From positions 28,434,801 through 28,498,800 of the forward strand of contig OX359247.1 of assembly GCA_947179485.1 (NCBI GenBank): a stretch of 64,000 nucleotides of DNA, read 5' to 3'. This document shows, in pieces, positions 10,860 to 24,386 of the stretch. The translations under genes and the position numbers were made by a program. The notes below the pieces were generated by a model. The model was given only the letters and a program-made list of their open reading frames with translations, was not told the origin of the DNA and did no database searches. The stretch's first letter is position 1; the number at the start of each line of letters is the position of its first letter. This stretch comes from Allacma fusca (Eukaryota > Arthropoda > Collembola > Symphypleona > Sminthuridae).

Positions 10860-13012
10860 ACTCTCTCCATCCCTAACTTCTCTACTACACTGTTGTGGTT
10901 CAGTTGACTTGGTTTCACTCTTCTGTCTGCCTTCCTTGTCTTTCCTTTGACTCTGCCTCTCTCTCTCTCTCTCCTCGTTGAGCTGCTTCTTCGAACAGTC
11001 TCCTATTTTTCAGTCTATTTAGATTTTTCACAAACCAAAGAGCGAAAAGTTTAGCCTGCATCTGCACCTATAAATCAAGGGAATCGGGAATTTTTATCTA
11101 CATTTAGATTTTGCATTCCCTCTCTTCTCCTCTTCCGCTCCCTTGAGTTCTTCTACAAAATATTTTTACAATGCATTAAAGTTCTCTCTCTCTCTCTCTC
11201 TCTTTACTTTATTACGGATTTTCTCCATCCTATACAAATATAGTATACAAACATATACAGTATGAGGTATACAGTCAGTGGTTGTTGAGTTTATGTATTT
11301 GGTAAATTATAAATATATCGTGGTTATGTGAGGACTTTTTCCTGCCTAAACTTATGCGGGGGATCTATGCATTATTTATACAGAATATTTTCCATTTTAT
11401 GGTTTGTTATTATCCTAAACCTTTTTTGTCTTGTTTTTTTTTTGTTTTTCCTTGTTTCTTTCGGGGAAACTAGAACTTCTATAGGGTGCCAAGTCAAACA
11501 AATAAAATTAATCAAAGACTGTCTACCGAAGATGGGGGAATGGATTGGAATTATTAAAGTGTACCTTTCTGTATTTGTGTATATGTAGATATGTATGTGC
11601 ATGTTGGGTATGTAAGTAATTATATGTATATGTTCTGTATTTATGTACGTATGACGTCGAAAGCTGTCAGAGTGACAGGTTGCTCGTTTGTGGGTTGTAA
11701 AAATGTATTTAAGACTCACGTCTGCTCCTTATTTTCCGAGTGATCTGGCTAGTGTAGTCTTTTTTTTTTGGTTTATTCATTGGAATTGTTTTAAGAATTG
11801 TGCAGAATTAGAGGAACTTTCAAATGAGTTTAGTGCTACTTTTCCCTTGCTATACCTATAATTATATAAGTATAGAATATAAGTATTAAGTATACCTAGA
11901 TATATTTATGCATTGATTTTCTCGTAAGTTAGATACTGGAATTCGTACTTGTATTCTAGGGATTTGGGCTTTCTGGTGCTGTTTTCAGCATGACCACGAT
12001 TTGTACTTTAGCTTAAGGTTATCATTTGTATCTGTACGGAGTGTTCGTAGGGATAATAGTATGCACATTCATGGGGAGGGTAGGGGATAAGTAAGTATGT
12101 GTAAGAGGAATAAGTACAGATAAGGGAATTGTATTGTTACAGTGTATTCCTGCTTGGTGCTTGGTCTGGGAAGGATTTGTGGTTACTCGGCTCTGTTGTG
12201 TTTAATTAAATGTAGGAGGGATCCTCTTGTGCAGTGTGTAATTTGGAATGTTGATTGAAACCAATGTTTGAAAAATTGAAATAAATTGGCATTTTAATGG
12301 CTATTCGAACTCTGGCATTTTTAATAGTCATGTCTGTTCTCTTTTCCTTGCCGTTAGTGCAAGTGCCAGTTGGTCGGAATTTCGTATATTTGTTTCTTTT
12401 CCTGTATGGGATTGCCCTACACTGGATATGGGCAGGGACTCAGATTGGAGAGATGCATTCTGTAAGTTGTATATTTTGGGTGCACACTCGTCGTTTCAGG
12501 GGATTTATGTATCTCTAAATAGATATGTATATGTAATTACCTACCTATCTATTTGGTATTTATAATGAGTAGGGAAACATTACTATGGACGGAACTGCCT
12601 ATATGAGCATGTGGATTTGAGGTAGGCAACCTTATGGGTTAAAGGTGGCATCGTCTGTTATTTTTACTGCATTGCATTTTGAGTACTGGCCTGAGTATAG
12701 ATATGGGATAACTTGTTTACTCAGCTTGAGAAAATGTAAACGAAACATGAGGAACTGCAATATAAGCCTTATTAAACTACCAACTGCTTGAATGATGACA
12801 GGGGAGAGAGGAGACCTTCAAACCAAACAAGCTGATTTCAAGGTTTGAGTTTTCAAAAGCAGATTACTAACGATTCCCTTTTTATGTGCTGTCTTCCTTT
12901 CTGCATTATATTGTGCATCATGGCATGATAATAATTATTATGTACATACTACACTACAGAGGAGTGAGTCGTAGAGAGATAAGTTTTTGCAATGGAGAAA
13001 CTCTAGTCGTTC

Positions 13013-13049
<37 letters not shown>

Positions 13050-15464
13050 TCGACAATTTCATTCCGTATTAGTGACTTCTTCTTTCAAGCATTTCAATCA
13101 ATGTTATTTAAAGGAGGAGTGACTGGGCTGATGTGTGTACATTGTGTTATCATGTGCATATACGTAGATACACACATAAATACATGCATCCATACTACCT
13201 AATCACTAGCATCAAAGCAAAACCTAATTTCTCAGTATGGGCTTTAAACGTCAAGAATGATTTTCCTCAAGGGAATGGCTTTTGATATGCATGCAATTAC
13301 GGATGCATTTATCGTAGGGTTAAAGTGATTTAGTAAATGAGATTGGTGCGGACTCTAATGACATTTTTATGGGAATATGTTTTGAATGAATGCAATTCAA
13401 AATTACTTGGGATTGCTACTGTGTACTTATTCTTGGTATTATATCTACTCTATACTTATATTATTATATTACTCTGGCCACAAACGACTCGCAATGGCAT
13501 TGTTGAGGGAACCCTGTAAGTACTTTGTGCTATAAATATAATATAATTATTATACTTGCGTAACGTATGTAGAGATATGTGTAGAGGGGGATGGCAAAGC
13601 TTACTTTTCAGCTTGAAGGAAAAATAAAAAAAATACATTTGAGTTGGCTAATAAAATTGGGATAATGGGTGGAATATTTTTATTCAATGCGTTCTGGACA
13701 GGGTTTTATGCGTTATTAAGTAACGTTTATAGTATAAGTTGTTCCCAGAATTTATTCAGAGTATTTAGTACCTTGTCTTGGCATTAAGAACGGCAATAAT
13801 TTATTATCAAGTACATATATATCTATAGATACTATATACTATATAGATACTGATTGGGAGTAGACAGTGGAATTGATATGTAGTTTTTACAGCCTTCCTT
13901 GCTTACTCCAACTGGGAGAAATACAATGGGGAGGACGAGAAATAACAAAAAAAAATAAGAGCAGCTATGTATTGAATTGCCGATTAGTCTTTTTCAGCTT
14001 CACTACTTGACTGCCATTTCTTTTATCTTGAAGTTTTAGCAAACTACTTGTTCTGTTTCTCTTTTTTTTTTCTTCTGATGCTACGAATACTTACGGAGGG
14101 TTGATATTTGAACCGTAAAAAATTTATGACCTCAGTGGATTTTTCTGTGCGAAAACTGGATATGTAGCTCTTGTTTATCTGAGAGATAAATGTATCTCTC
14201 TCTCTCTCTCTCTCTCTGTATGTATTTAGGGATTTAGCCCCTACGTGTGCATGTAACTATTGTATGTTGTATCATGTAGGAGGAAGATTCATTCGATGGT
14301 TACCCATAAAATTTTTGACGAGATTCAAATTAATTTTTTTTCCACACAGGAACTTGAATATGCAGTATTACGGTCATTAAATTCTCTACGGACTAGTTAT
14401 GTACTATGGTTGGGATGAGAGTAATGGGTCTAGGTGTATCTAAATATGAAGAGTATAGGTACACTCGTCTAGGACTCGGCTGTAACTCGGAGTATAGCTA
14501 CCATTGCAAAATATAGACTAGGCTGTTGTAACAATTTTATAACAACTCAAGAAATGGACATAAAAGTAAATGCCAAAAATTAGATTTTAATTTACTGGTT
14601 TGCTCAGAACTTGTCCTTGTTTGCACTAAGGGGCTGCTCAAAGGATTTAAAAGTGTATTTGTATAATATGTATGTACATATATGTATGTATGTATGTATG
14701 GGGTGGACTTGTGTATAGAGACACAGATTGGAAATAAATTTAAATTTATTTCATGTGGGTGACATTTGTTTGGCAGTAGGAATGTCAACTATTGAACACA
14801 CAACAGTTGTTTGTATGACGATTATAAAAAGACAGAAGCCATATCATGCTTGCTGTAAGTCTTCCTGAGGTAAAATCAACAGCAATGCAAAAATAAATTG
14901 GTAACAAAATTTCCAGACGATAAAAATGGAAGGACCAGGTGAAGTAATAATATTGAAGAGGATATTGGCTATAAATCTGTGATCTTGAACTGGATAGTAA
15001 AGGTACTTGAGGATGAAATTTGTTTAAAAGAATGATTGCTTTAAATAGTAGAGGGCTATAGGTCGTAAATTGTGTACATCCCTGTTGGATTTACATAAAA
15101 CGCATGCATACACATACAGAGGGATACATGGTTTTGCGTGTGTGTGTGTGTTTGTGGAGTTATCAAATAACTAACTGTACGTATGTACACAGTTGGGGCT
15201 GTTTAAGGTTTCAACGATGAATAATGTGCTGCAGGTGAGAGACTCAAAAGTTTTAATGACTCCCTCCTCCCTCCCCATCATCCCGTATACAGGATTTTCC
15301 GCTTCTTTTTCTTATTTCAAGCAAGCATGTACACTTCCCATTACAAGTTTGTTCTACTATCTCTGTGCTCTTCCCTGTGCATAAGGAACGTGTGCAGTAA
15401 TTTTAGCTTGGAGATCCAGAGTAGCGATTCACATTCACTTCTCATGTTACATGTTGAAACATTA

Positions 15465-15474
15465 GAGAGAGAGA

Positions 15475-15511
<37 letters not shown>

Positions 15512-15523
15512 ACACACACACAC
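15465..15523 (+). repeat. Compound (GA)n(CA)n microsatellite
   Basis: GA repeats with a single GGGA interruption pass directly into CA repeats at about 15508. Confidence 0.97.
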
Positions 15524-15873
15524 GTAAACGTAAGTAAGTGTACAAAGTAGAACTTTAGATGGACTACTATAGAGTGGGATAGTATATAGTACATGTATAT
15601 ATAGGACTGTCACGTACTCAAGTACAGGAATACCATGAGCGGAGTCAAAGTAATTAAACGCTAAAGTGACTTTGTTTTCTACTGAAACTACTCATAGACT
15701 GGAAAGTTAATATTCCAGTTCACGAGGCCCACTATATATTGGAGGAGTGTAAAAGGGTCCGGGTAAGTAAATTAGATGTGCTGACTGACTTTGCCATCTT
15801 GTTGTTCCTTGTCACCGTCATCCTTGAAGTCTCCTGCTCTTCTTCCACTTGTTTAGCAATCTTGCTATCTCTA

Positions 15874-15951
15874 TGCTACTACAACTACTATTGTTACTAC
15901 TGCTGCTGCTGCTACTACTACTACTACTACTACTATTACTACTACTACTAA
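15874..15951 (+). repeat. TAC/ACT and TGC trinucleotide repeats
   Basis: Imperfect CTA, TGC and TAC triplet runs; they produce the poly-Tyr and poly-Leu frames seen here, which I do not regard as genes. Confidence 0.95.
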
Positions 15952-16334
15952 GTACTACCCAATACTGTTGTAGTAGTATTGTGACTCTGTCGAAATGTTC
16001 AACTAAAATAACGACAAGTAGGATTTTGTTCGGTCTTGTAAGTTACACTGGAAATGTATCTGTATATTATGCAGACAGAGGTACGTATACGGACGCATCT
16101 AGAAATGTGAAGAGTTAAGGGACAAAAAAGTTGGTTGAGCAGTGAATAAAAAATGTAAATAGTATAGAAGCTATGGCTAGAATATCAACATTTGGAAAGA
16201 ATAATAAGGAGGGAGGGAGGGAGTGAAAGGAAGAGACGTCTTGAATTGGTTTCATCATCAAGTAATATATAGGAAAGTCAAGGGAATAGTGTGATAAAGT
16301 TTTCAATTAAACTTCTAAAGTTGTAAATGAAGAC

Positions 16335-16338
16335 CCTC

Positions 16339-16377
<39 letters not shown>
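16335..16377 (+). repeat. (CT)n microsatellite
   Basis: About 43 nt with a single CCC interruption. Confidence 0.95.
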
Positions 16378-16381
<4 letters not shown>

Positions 16382-16540
16382 TCCCGACTCCTCTATTCTC
16401 TCATACTGGAGGATTGGTGACTGGCTTGGGTAGTACTATGACAGGGAAGTCTTAGGACTGAATGTGTATATTATCAAAGTCACTCTGGTGAACTATTCTG
16501 TTGATTTCATGGGAAAGTTGAGAATATAGGGGCATATGTA

Positions 16541-16578
<38 letters not shown>

Positions 16579-18586
16579 CATCTTTGAACTCTCTTGTCGT
16601 TGAAGTCTTGTCAGTTGACTGCATTTACTCACATGACATCTTCCTCTCCTTACTTACCCTGATTCAGTGAATGTGCTGTGTATGTGCTCTGTAACTTACT
16701 TGGATTGCTTTGCACATTATTAAAAAGGAAAGGAGGTAAACTGGTAGTGAGAAAGGGTGAGAGAGTGAGAGTGAAGGGAATCGATCGATACCAAAAATGG
16801 CAGATATTCGAAAGCTAACTTTTCTCAATAAAGTATTTGTAACTATCTGTAGATATGTATATATGTATGTTTGCATCTGCATTTGTGAAGTTTGGCTGAA
16901 GACAAGTTATACATAGTATATGAAACCTAGTCGTAAATTGTTAAATCTGCTCTTAAAATTTTAATACTTCTTGAGCGAACTCCGTCCCTATTTCTGACAT
17001 TTGAAATCTGGCATGGGATGTATGTATGTACTTTCGTATGAATGTATGTACTTTCTATGTATGAAGCGTTCCTTATTAAAACATAGAGGGAAAAAAACAT
17101 ACATAGCTCTCGTTCCCCCCTTTGATTTGTTAGATTGTTTGGATTGTTCCAGGAAACATTTATATGGTAGAATAACAGGGCCTGGAAGGAGGTGGAAGGC
17201 TGGAAACTGGAGTAATGTTGAAGTTATTTGCCGTGGCAAATTCTTTCTCCCAATTGTAATACATGAATGAAATTGCATTGATCCTCTCTGAATTTTCACT
17301 CGGCGGGAAGTAAATGGTGCTGAAAACTCTCCAGGATTAAACAATCGGCTGGGAAAACAAGTACCTAATATCTATGTTTACATGAGTTTGAAAATCAAAT
17401 CGTTGGGAGATGTTTTCACGTATATGGATGAACATCTACATATCTATATCTAGGGATGTGAAGGTGATTACAGGAGGAAGGATGTTGTAATACATTATAG
17501 ATACATATGTTGGGAAGAATTGGAGAAGGAAAGACGCTGTCACTTGATATCTTGCTGTTTGCACTGGTAGTTTGCTTTCTTGTTGAGTAATCGAAGGAGG
17601 AAGGAGCCTGGAGTTTATAGCTGTCTTGTTGTCTTCAATGATTTGCTTTCGAGGTATTTTGTGATACATGGAGAGGCATTTATGAAATAACGGGATCCCA
17701 AGTCGTTCCTTATAGACTTATTAGTTGTTCTGTGTACACACACACACACATCACATCACATCACATCCCACTCCTGTAATCGTAGAGCTGTATATAATGA
17801 TAGGGGTTTTGGAGTGTGATGTGAACAGGACGTAACTACTTTTACATTATGTGTCGTTGGGTCTGTCTCTGTATGGATGTATATGGAATATGTAAGTTAT
17901 ATATACATACGTGGATATGTTTACATTTACTCCTGTTCCTCACAAATGTGCACGTTACTTTAGATATGCACAAGTTGTTTGTTGTACTATGTGGAAGTTA
18001 TTCCGTGGGTAGAGCAACAAATACTGACATACATATATAGACACATATATCCTTACATCCACTAGAGATGGAAGGATAGGGAAGTACTCTGTTGTTACTG
18101 TATTCCGTTTTGTCATTTGTAACCTGTGGGATGATACCCGGGTAGGTTGCCTAGGGTTGACAATCCTGGGAAACTCTTGTTTGTATCTCCTCCTGAGTGA
18201 GTGTGGTCTGGCAGAGAGTCTCTACGTGCATATTTATGTACTTAAATATAAAATATGTGCCATACATATATCTACTTGTATCTACGACATTCATGTATGT
18301 TCTTTTACATACAATGATCCTTTTGGAGGGGATGGTTGAAATGGTAACGTGTAGATTTTGTTACATGGAGGATAGCTAACAGAACAGGAGACTCATGGTG
18401 ATGTCAACATGGTTTGCTTGAGGAGAAAAAGCTTTATAAAATGAATATTTATATGTAAGGTATTTTACTGGGAAAATCAACTGAGCCTGAAATTTCTCGT
18501 GTGTAGAATATTGCATTTCCTTCTGGTTGGTATTCCCAGTTGAAAATAATATTCTCGTGTGCATTTGAGAGGAGCATATTTACGTA

Positions 18587-18588
<2 letters not shown>

Positions 18589-18623
<35 letters not shown>
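18589..18623 (+). repeat. (TC)17 microsatellite
   Basis: Perfect run; it extends into TTCTCTCCC. Confidence 0.97.
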
Positions 18624-18630
<7 letters not shown>

Positions 18631-20916
18631 CCTGTGTGTGTTAGGAGATGTTTTCCTCGTGGTTATATAATGGGGATGTTATGTGCGGACTGGAGTTTCA
18701 TGGGTGTAATTTTCGCCTGTATTTGGGTACACAAGGTAGTTTATGCCATGTTGTTACCGTCTTGGAAGGCGTAAGAATCATGTCATGCTGGCCATAATAT
18801 TGAAGATCCTGTATTTTATTTCTCACCCTTCATAAATTTCATCTCAAGCGAATAGTCGGCTCTCTGTTTTATCAAAGAATCAAACGGGGCTTCAGGTCTA
18901 CCTTGTGCCGTAGTAGTGTCTACTGTAGGCTGTAGTCTAAATACCTAACCGTACACTCCATCCAAGCATGTGTACATGACATTTTGATAAGAATATCCGT
19001 CTTACTTTACTTACTCTAGAAAGTCAGCAGTGTTGGACCAATATGTCATCCGAGAGGAAATGGATACTAAATGAAACCTTCGCCGTTGCCGGTGGTTACT
19101 TTTCAATTTAAAATTAACTACTAGGAAGGATCTTGCTTGTACTATTTTAGTCTTGGAGAAATAATTTCAAAATTCCCTGAAAAACTAGTATAATTTGTAG
19201 TGATGACTTCATACTAAAGTTACTCCTGTACAAGAAATATGATTGTTTCCTCTGTGTGTGTGTCTGTGTGTCTGCATATGTATGTACTATGGACTTGCTG
19301 TCAGAAATATTTGACTGACAGGTAAATGTGAGGAATGTTTTAGCATCCACAACTGAGATATGAATTATGATTATCTCCGTAACTACATATCCTAACGGGT
19401 AGTGGCTAGTGGAATGTGTGTTTGTGTTTGAGAGTTATGTAACGGGGGACTCTCTGGATACATATTGTGTAGTAATAAGGTTGTCAAGTCTGTTCATGAA
19501 CTGTATCACTGTAAATAATTCTGAGCATAAAAGTGGAAAACATCTTCCCAGGAGGAATGCAAAATATGACAGGAAATATCGTCTGACTCTTTACAAAGGT
19601 CCTCCATCATAGTTTAATAATAATGATATTAGAGGGATTTGATTTGATGGTGAGGAGTACACTCTTTGGTGGTAATAGCGTGGGAAATTTAATCATGTTG
19701 ATTTGATAAACATGTTGATTTAATTCAATTTAATATCACGCGCTGAGTGTGTATAGCATGAGCTGTGAAATTGGTTTGACATGTTGCCAATATTGTATAC
19801 TGTATTGGCAGCCCGCTGGATGTTGTTGTCTGCGTGTTTGTGCTTATATACATATCTACATATAATCCACTGTACTGACTTCTGACGTAAAATGAAATGC
19901 ATCAAGGATCTTTTCTCAATCACCGGAAGTTGAAACTCAGGGTATGTCAGTGTATGTTATGAGTGCCGGAGACTATGTAAATACAGTATATGTAATTATG
20001 TATCTATGTATTTGTGGAAGCTAAAAACGATAAATCAGGAGCGGTACACATCAAATATTACATACGCAGTAGGTATTTACAACGTCAAGGGATGTAATTT
20101 CATTAAAATTTTCAAATTCAATATCTTTTTTTTTCTTGTGCCTGCCGGATAAATTGGATTTTGGCTAAGTTGCTAATTTCCTCTTATTACTATTATATAT
20201 TCCTCCACTAAACTACTTACTTAACGTTTAAATATAAATACATACATGTGTAAGCATTACGGGGAATTTGAAAGCCCGTCAATGCTTCAACTTCACATCT
20301 GGAGAGTCCATGAGCCTTAATTGATTTACGAATTGATTACATTTCTGAGGGAAAATATTTTACCGAGAGTAATAAAATAGAGAGATACGGACGGAGACGT
20401 CGGAATTTAATAAGACATAGTTTCAAAGGCAGGTTGGCTGGGAAACTAGGAGGAGTACTTATACGGTCCTGCCTGGCCTGCCTAATTGTGAGGTACATGT
20501 ATGTACATATGTATGTACAAATGTATACTAGTAGGTCGGAGTAGTCCTGAAGGCTAAATTATATTGTGTCTGTTAAAATTAAATGCTCTTTTAAGAATTT
20601 ATTAGTGGTGGTTCTCCGTCATTACAGTATTTTAGTTGATTGAGTGGATAGACATGCATGAAGTATTCGGGAGGAAAAACTGTGAGCAATTATCAACAAT
20701 TCCATTCCGCTTATTCAGGTGGAAGAATTATAACTATTACATGAAAAGGAAATGGTGAAATCAATATGTTATTGGGGGTACAGTTGATTATTATTTGATA
20801 GATGTAAATTGTCGGGAATATGACTTGTATGCATGTATAGATAGATACTCCGGCTATGCTGGAACTCGGACTGAAGAATGAATTAATGACCTAATTTATT
20901 TTGGGTATTATTGCAG

Positions 20917-20988
20917 GATAATGGACATGAAGACGAATTCCTACCCGAGTTGCTCGTCAACCTGACTGACTCTACCTCTACCCTATAA
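20917..20988 (+). CDS. Weak candidate terminal exon ending in TAA
   Basis: After TTATTGCAG (ending 20916) a phase-0 frame encodes 23 residues, DNGHEDEFLPEL then LVNLTDSTSTL, and stops at TAA 20986-20988. The other two frames close quickly. The interval is richer in G+C than its flanks. The last residues, S-T-L, would form a class I PDZ-binding end, which is only suggestive. No AATAAA follows within the next few hundred bases, and the stop codon overlaps a TATAAAAG box, so the interval may be promoter rather than exon. Confidence 0.25.
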   Translation, partial: DNGHEDEFLPELLVNLTDSTSTL

Positions 20989-20991
20989 AAG
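20984..20991 (+). promoter_or_regulatory. TATAAAAG box upstream of the start exon
   Basis: A consensus TATA box, CTATAAAAG, lies about 465 nt before the candidate ATG at 21449. TATAAAAG-like words also occur elsewhere in this A+T-rich window, for example near 28764 and 43653, so the position counts only together with the palindrome and start exon downstream. Confidence 0.25.
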
Positions 20992-21173
20992 TACTTGGAT
21001 TTACGTACTTGTATCTATGAATGTTTCATAGAGGGACATCCATTTGTCACTGTAAATACATAATCGTCCCCGTGCATGTTTATGTGGTTTTACATTGACT
21101 CCCGGTGTTAAAGACGAAAGTTGGAGGATTTTGGCAAAGGGAACTCCTATACTGTCCTTCTGGAAACGCGAGT

Positions 21174-21187
21174 CCCCCCCCCCCCCC
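21174..21187 (+). repeat. C14 homopolymer
   Basis: Unbroken cytosine run about 260 nt upstream of the candidate start codon at 21449. Confidence 0.97.
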
Positions 21188-21355
21188 GTCGGATATAAAT
21201 ATACAGGGATATGTATATATATGAGTGTGGTGTTTAATTGAAAAAGAGAAGATAAGATCCGCACCTATGGATTTTTCATGGGATTTCATACATAAACTCT
21301 GAAAATAACTATACTTATAGGAGTTTTTTTTCTCTCTCTCTCACTCGTCGTATCT

Positions 21356-21374
21356 CTGTGACGACGCGTCACAG
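21356..21374. promoter_or_regulatory. Perfect 19-bp palindrome with inverted TGACG half-sites
   Basis: CTGTGACG-ACG-CGTCACAG has perfect 8-bp arms and a 3-bp spacer. Each arm contains TGACG, the half-site bound by CREB/ATF bZIP proteins, although the 3-bp gap is not the classical CRE. It is CpG-rich in a CpG-poor region and lies 74 nt before the candidate ATG. The final CAG could alternatively serve as a splice acceptor behind the T/CT tract at 21324-21343. Confidence 0.4.
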
Positions 21375-21448
21375 GACATTATACACACGAAACTCTCGTA
21401 CATCAGAATACTCGGAGTTGCGGATTTTGGAATTGGTATCTCTGCGAC

Positions 21449-21496
21449 ATGGCTACGGCTACTGGGACTATACAGCAAGATGTTATTCATCATCAG
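21449..21496 (+). CDS. Candidate first coding exon of the host gene
   Basis: The ATG at 21449-21451 has G at -3 and G at +4 (GACATGG), a strong initiation context. It opens 16 codons, MATATGTIQQDVIHHQ, ending at a consensus donor CAG|GTAAAT at 21496/21497. The exon ends in phase 0, which matches the phase-0 start of the well-supported exon at 50790. The Ala/Thr/Gln/His-rich start resembles the N terminus of many transcription regulators, but I cannot name the gene. Upstream sequence to 21375 is open in all three frames, so an internal or partly untranslated exon (21375-21496) is an alternative. An intron of about 29 kb would be required. Confidence 0.45.
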
Positions 21497-22704
21497 GTAA
21501 ATAAATATCCTTTGCATAATATATTTTCCACATTTCATGCCTGATTCTGTATGCACATCGAGTGGATTAATTACTGTATGGAACGGGTGTCTAGCATTAC
21601 ATGTTACCATGGCAGTCCACTAATTAGCTATAAAATTGAAAGCCTGTGCTTCCTTCCCTGCTTTTCCTTGCCTTATGCTTACGTGTTGGAAATTATTGTC
21701 TCAATTAGCTCTCCTGATAGTAAACTACAGGGTATGTATTATGTGTACGTATGTATTTGGTTGGACGTCTATCCTTGGAAGGGAAGCGTGATGATTCCGT
21801 GGTATGCACAATTAAATTAAATGTAATAATAATTATGTAGTCACTTATAGTTAAAGCCATTGCCAGGAACGATAACTGCTCCAGGAGAATAGGTTGACAT
21901 TTCCCTGTTAAATACTACTCTCTAAAACTGTGAGGGGGCATGGCTTAATTTCAACTGAATGATATTTTAAAAGACAAAATAATTCATGTCTAGACGGGGA
22001 CACTCCTGTGCTTATAGTAGTCAATTTGAACATGACATACATATCCCTATAACTATCTAGCTATAGATATCTACGTATGTATGTATGTATGTATGAATGA
22101 AATTCAATATGTGACAGTTGTAAAGATCATCAGACCCAAGTTTAATGCCCGGGAGTGAGAATGAGCGTGGAATTGGAATACTATACGCGGACATAACCAT
22201 GCCATTGTCACCACTGTATCGGTTTGAGTTGATTTACAATATATAGTAATTAATGACTTGTAGTTACGGAGCGTAACCGCTCGGATTTACGCTTTACTAT
22301 TACTCCAATGTGTGTAAATAATACTGGAGTACATTAACAGGGAGCATTAATAGAACCTCACATGATGATGTTTGTTAATTAGATTAGGACAGAGATACAC
22401 AAGCTCAGACTCTCTCGGATGCCGGCACACATTACATATGTTTGTGCAAACATGTCTATGTACATACATATGTATGTATGTATGTATGCTTGCGTACACA
22501 AGCCAAACCTTCCCGGAAAGGAGTTGATAATTGTCAGTGACTTTCTGCGGTGAGGACTCAAATATCCTCTGAAATTGTAGCATATGTTGGGGTATTTATG
22601 AAACCACTCCATGAACATGAATTAGCGTACACCTTCCCTTATATCTATACTATACCTGTATGTGTCTGTATTGATGTGCAGTATTTATTCTGAACGTTGC
22701 ACCT

Positions 22705-22708
<4 letters not shown>

Positions 22709-22762
<54 letters not shown>

Positions 22763-22775
22763 CGTCTCTCTGTCC

Positions 22776-22812
<37 letters not shown>
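22709..22812 (+). repeat. Interrupted (TC)n microsatellite, about 104 nt
   Basis: CT repeats broken by two TGTCCG interruptions 12 nt apart, itself a small higher-order duplication. Confidence 0.97.
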
Positions 22813-22814
<2 letters not shown>

Positions 22815-24309
22815 GCAGTTGTGCTTGTTTAGTATTAGTTGTGCCTTTTCACGTGTCCCCCCATAACGCTGGAACTGCATAATTTTTGAAGGGGAATTTG
22901 CATAAAGTGTTAGCAGAATCGTGTATAGGCTCATATTTTCCACAGAATGTAAATGGAGAATCATTTTCTGCATTTGGTAGCACGTGTGAGATGGGAATTT
23001 ATTATGCCTTTTAAGGTTCTCCGGCTGTGTATTAATTCCCATGCATGGGATCATATGTGTAATGTATACAGATAGATACATAATTATGTACTATATTGGA
23101 TTATACCTACAATTCGAAATTATGTTGGAATGAGATTCCCGGTCGTAGGAAGTTGAATTAGCTCCCGTGATTATACAGAAATTGTGTTTTTGTGTAACGT
23201 AACTGGAGAGGTGGGGACTCCCATTTGAAACATAGTCATGATTGCGTTAATTCAGTTGACATTAACGATATATCTCAATTAGGACTAAACCATTTGTGGC
23301 TTGGAGGATATTTGGCCCTACGGCAGATTTTTCAGACATTGGCATATAATATCTAATCTATAGATATAGATACATATACATACATACGTAGGAACATTAC
23401 TACAACCAGTCGGAGTCAATTGAATCCGGCATATTTTATCTCTTTGGTTCTTGTTTTAATGGACGGTTTACAGCGGAATTATGTACATGAAAGTATGAAA
23501 TATGCACTTGGTGTTAGATACGTACATATGTTATACATTTAATTAATTTTGTTCGGTGTATCTACCTTATAATATATGGATGGATATGGGAAGTATGAGC
23601 ATGTACATGCATAGAATGAGAGCTCACCTATGAGAGCCTATAGGGATTACGGTATCTTGATGATGGTGGTGGTGATGATGCCATTGTATTGGGAGAAGTT
23701 AAAGTTCAAAATGAAATTGATGTTTTTCGGAGAAGACGAAGAATAAAGAATGGGAATTAGTCATGTCTGGGGTTGATGCTCATATATGAATGATTTATTA
23801 TTCCATGTAGTTCATATGTTGAGTGATAATTTTTTATAAAGGCAAAGGCAATGTATTTTCAATGGGAAGGAAAAAGGGAGAGAGAAAGAAAGAGTGAGAG
23901 AGAGAGAGAGAGAGAGAGACAGGGAGAAAAGGATGATAATGGATGTAAGGCATATTTCTCTCGATGACTCTCTCATGTAATGTAATCTGTGTGGAAGCAT
24001 GGAAGGTGAAAAATGTAATTGAATTTGGTAAGATGTTGTACATATTCAATTGCAAAATGGTGTTATCTTCTGCCTTTCTTCCTCTTCATCACTACTAGTG
24101 TGGAGCATTCTGGGTTGCTGTAAGTAAGTAAATGCATGCACCATGTACAAGTCGTGACTTAGTATTAGAGGATCTTTCTCACTGGATGGGATTTGTATCC
24201 TTAAATGTATACAGAGAAGTAGTACTAATGGTACGTGTGAAGCACTCAATATGTGTATGTATACATTTTTATTTTTTTTCTGGAAGACTTGTGTTCCTTC
24301 TCTTCTAAG

Positions 24310-24312
<3 letters not shown>

Positions 24313-24377
<65 letters not shown>

Positions 24378-24386
24378 CCTCCTCTC
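24313..24386 (+). repeat. (TC)n microsatellite, about 74 nt
   Basis: CT repeats with CC interruptions near 24358 and 24378. Confidence 0.96.

Larger units (their letters stand above)
3271..20916. other. Long non-coding stretch, intronic or intergenic
   Basis: No convincing gene is present. The DNA is made of TATGTA/GTACATA tetranucleotide tracts, (CT)n and (GA)n microsatellites and A+T-rich unique sequence. The plus strand is markedly richer in G than C; 3421-3480, for example, has 15 G and 2 C. Open frames here mostly translate microsatellites (poly Leu-Ser, Arg-Glu, Tyr-Val-Cys) and lack splice context. Weak exon candidates at 6223-6320, 12358-12461 and 15193-15234 are treated separately. 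Confidence 0.7.

Noticed and set aside
12358-12461. Interval between CCTTGCCGTTAG and TTCT|GTAAGT, with a hydrophobic frame from ATG 12297
   Set aside because: Splice signals are good, but all three frames are open and none chains in phase to both neighbouring candidates; likely chance.
15193-15234. 42-nt phase 0-0 micro-exon candidate between TACACAG and CTGCAG|GTGAGA
   Set aside because: The branch-like CTAAC and the donor are good, but the pyrimidine tract is poor and 14 codons give no means of judging coding potential.
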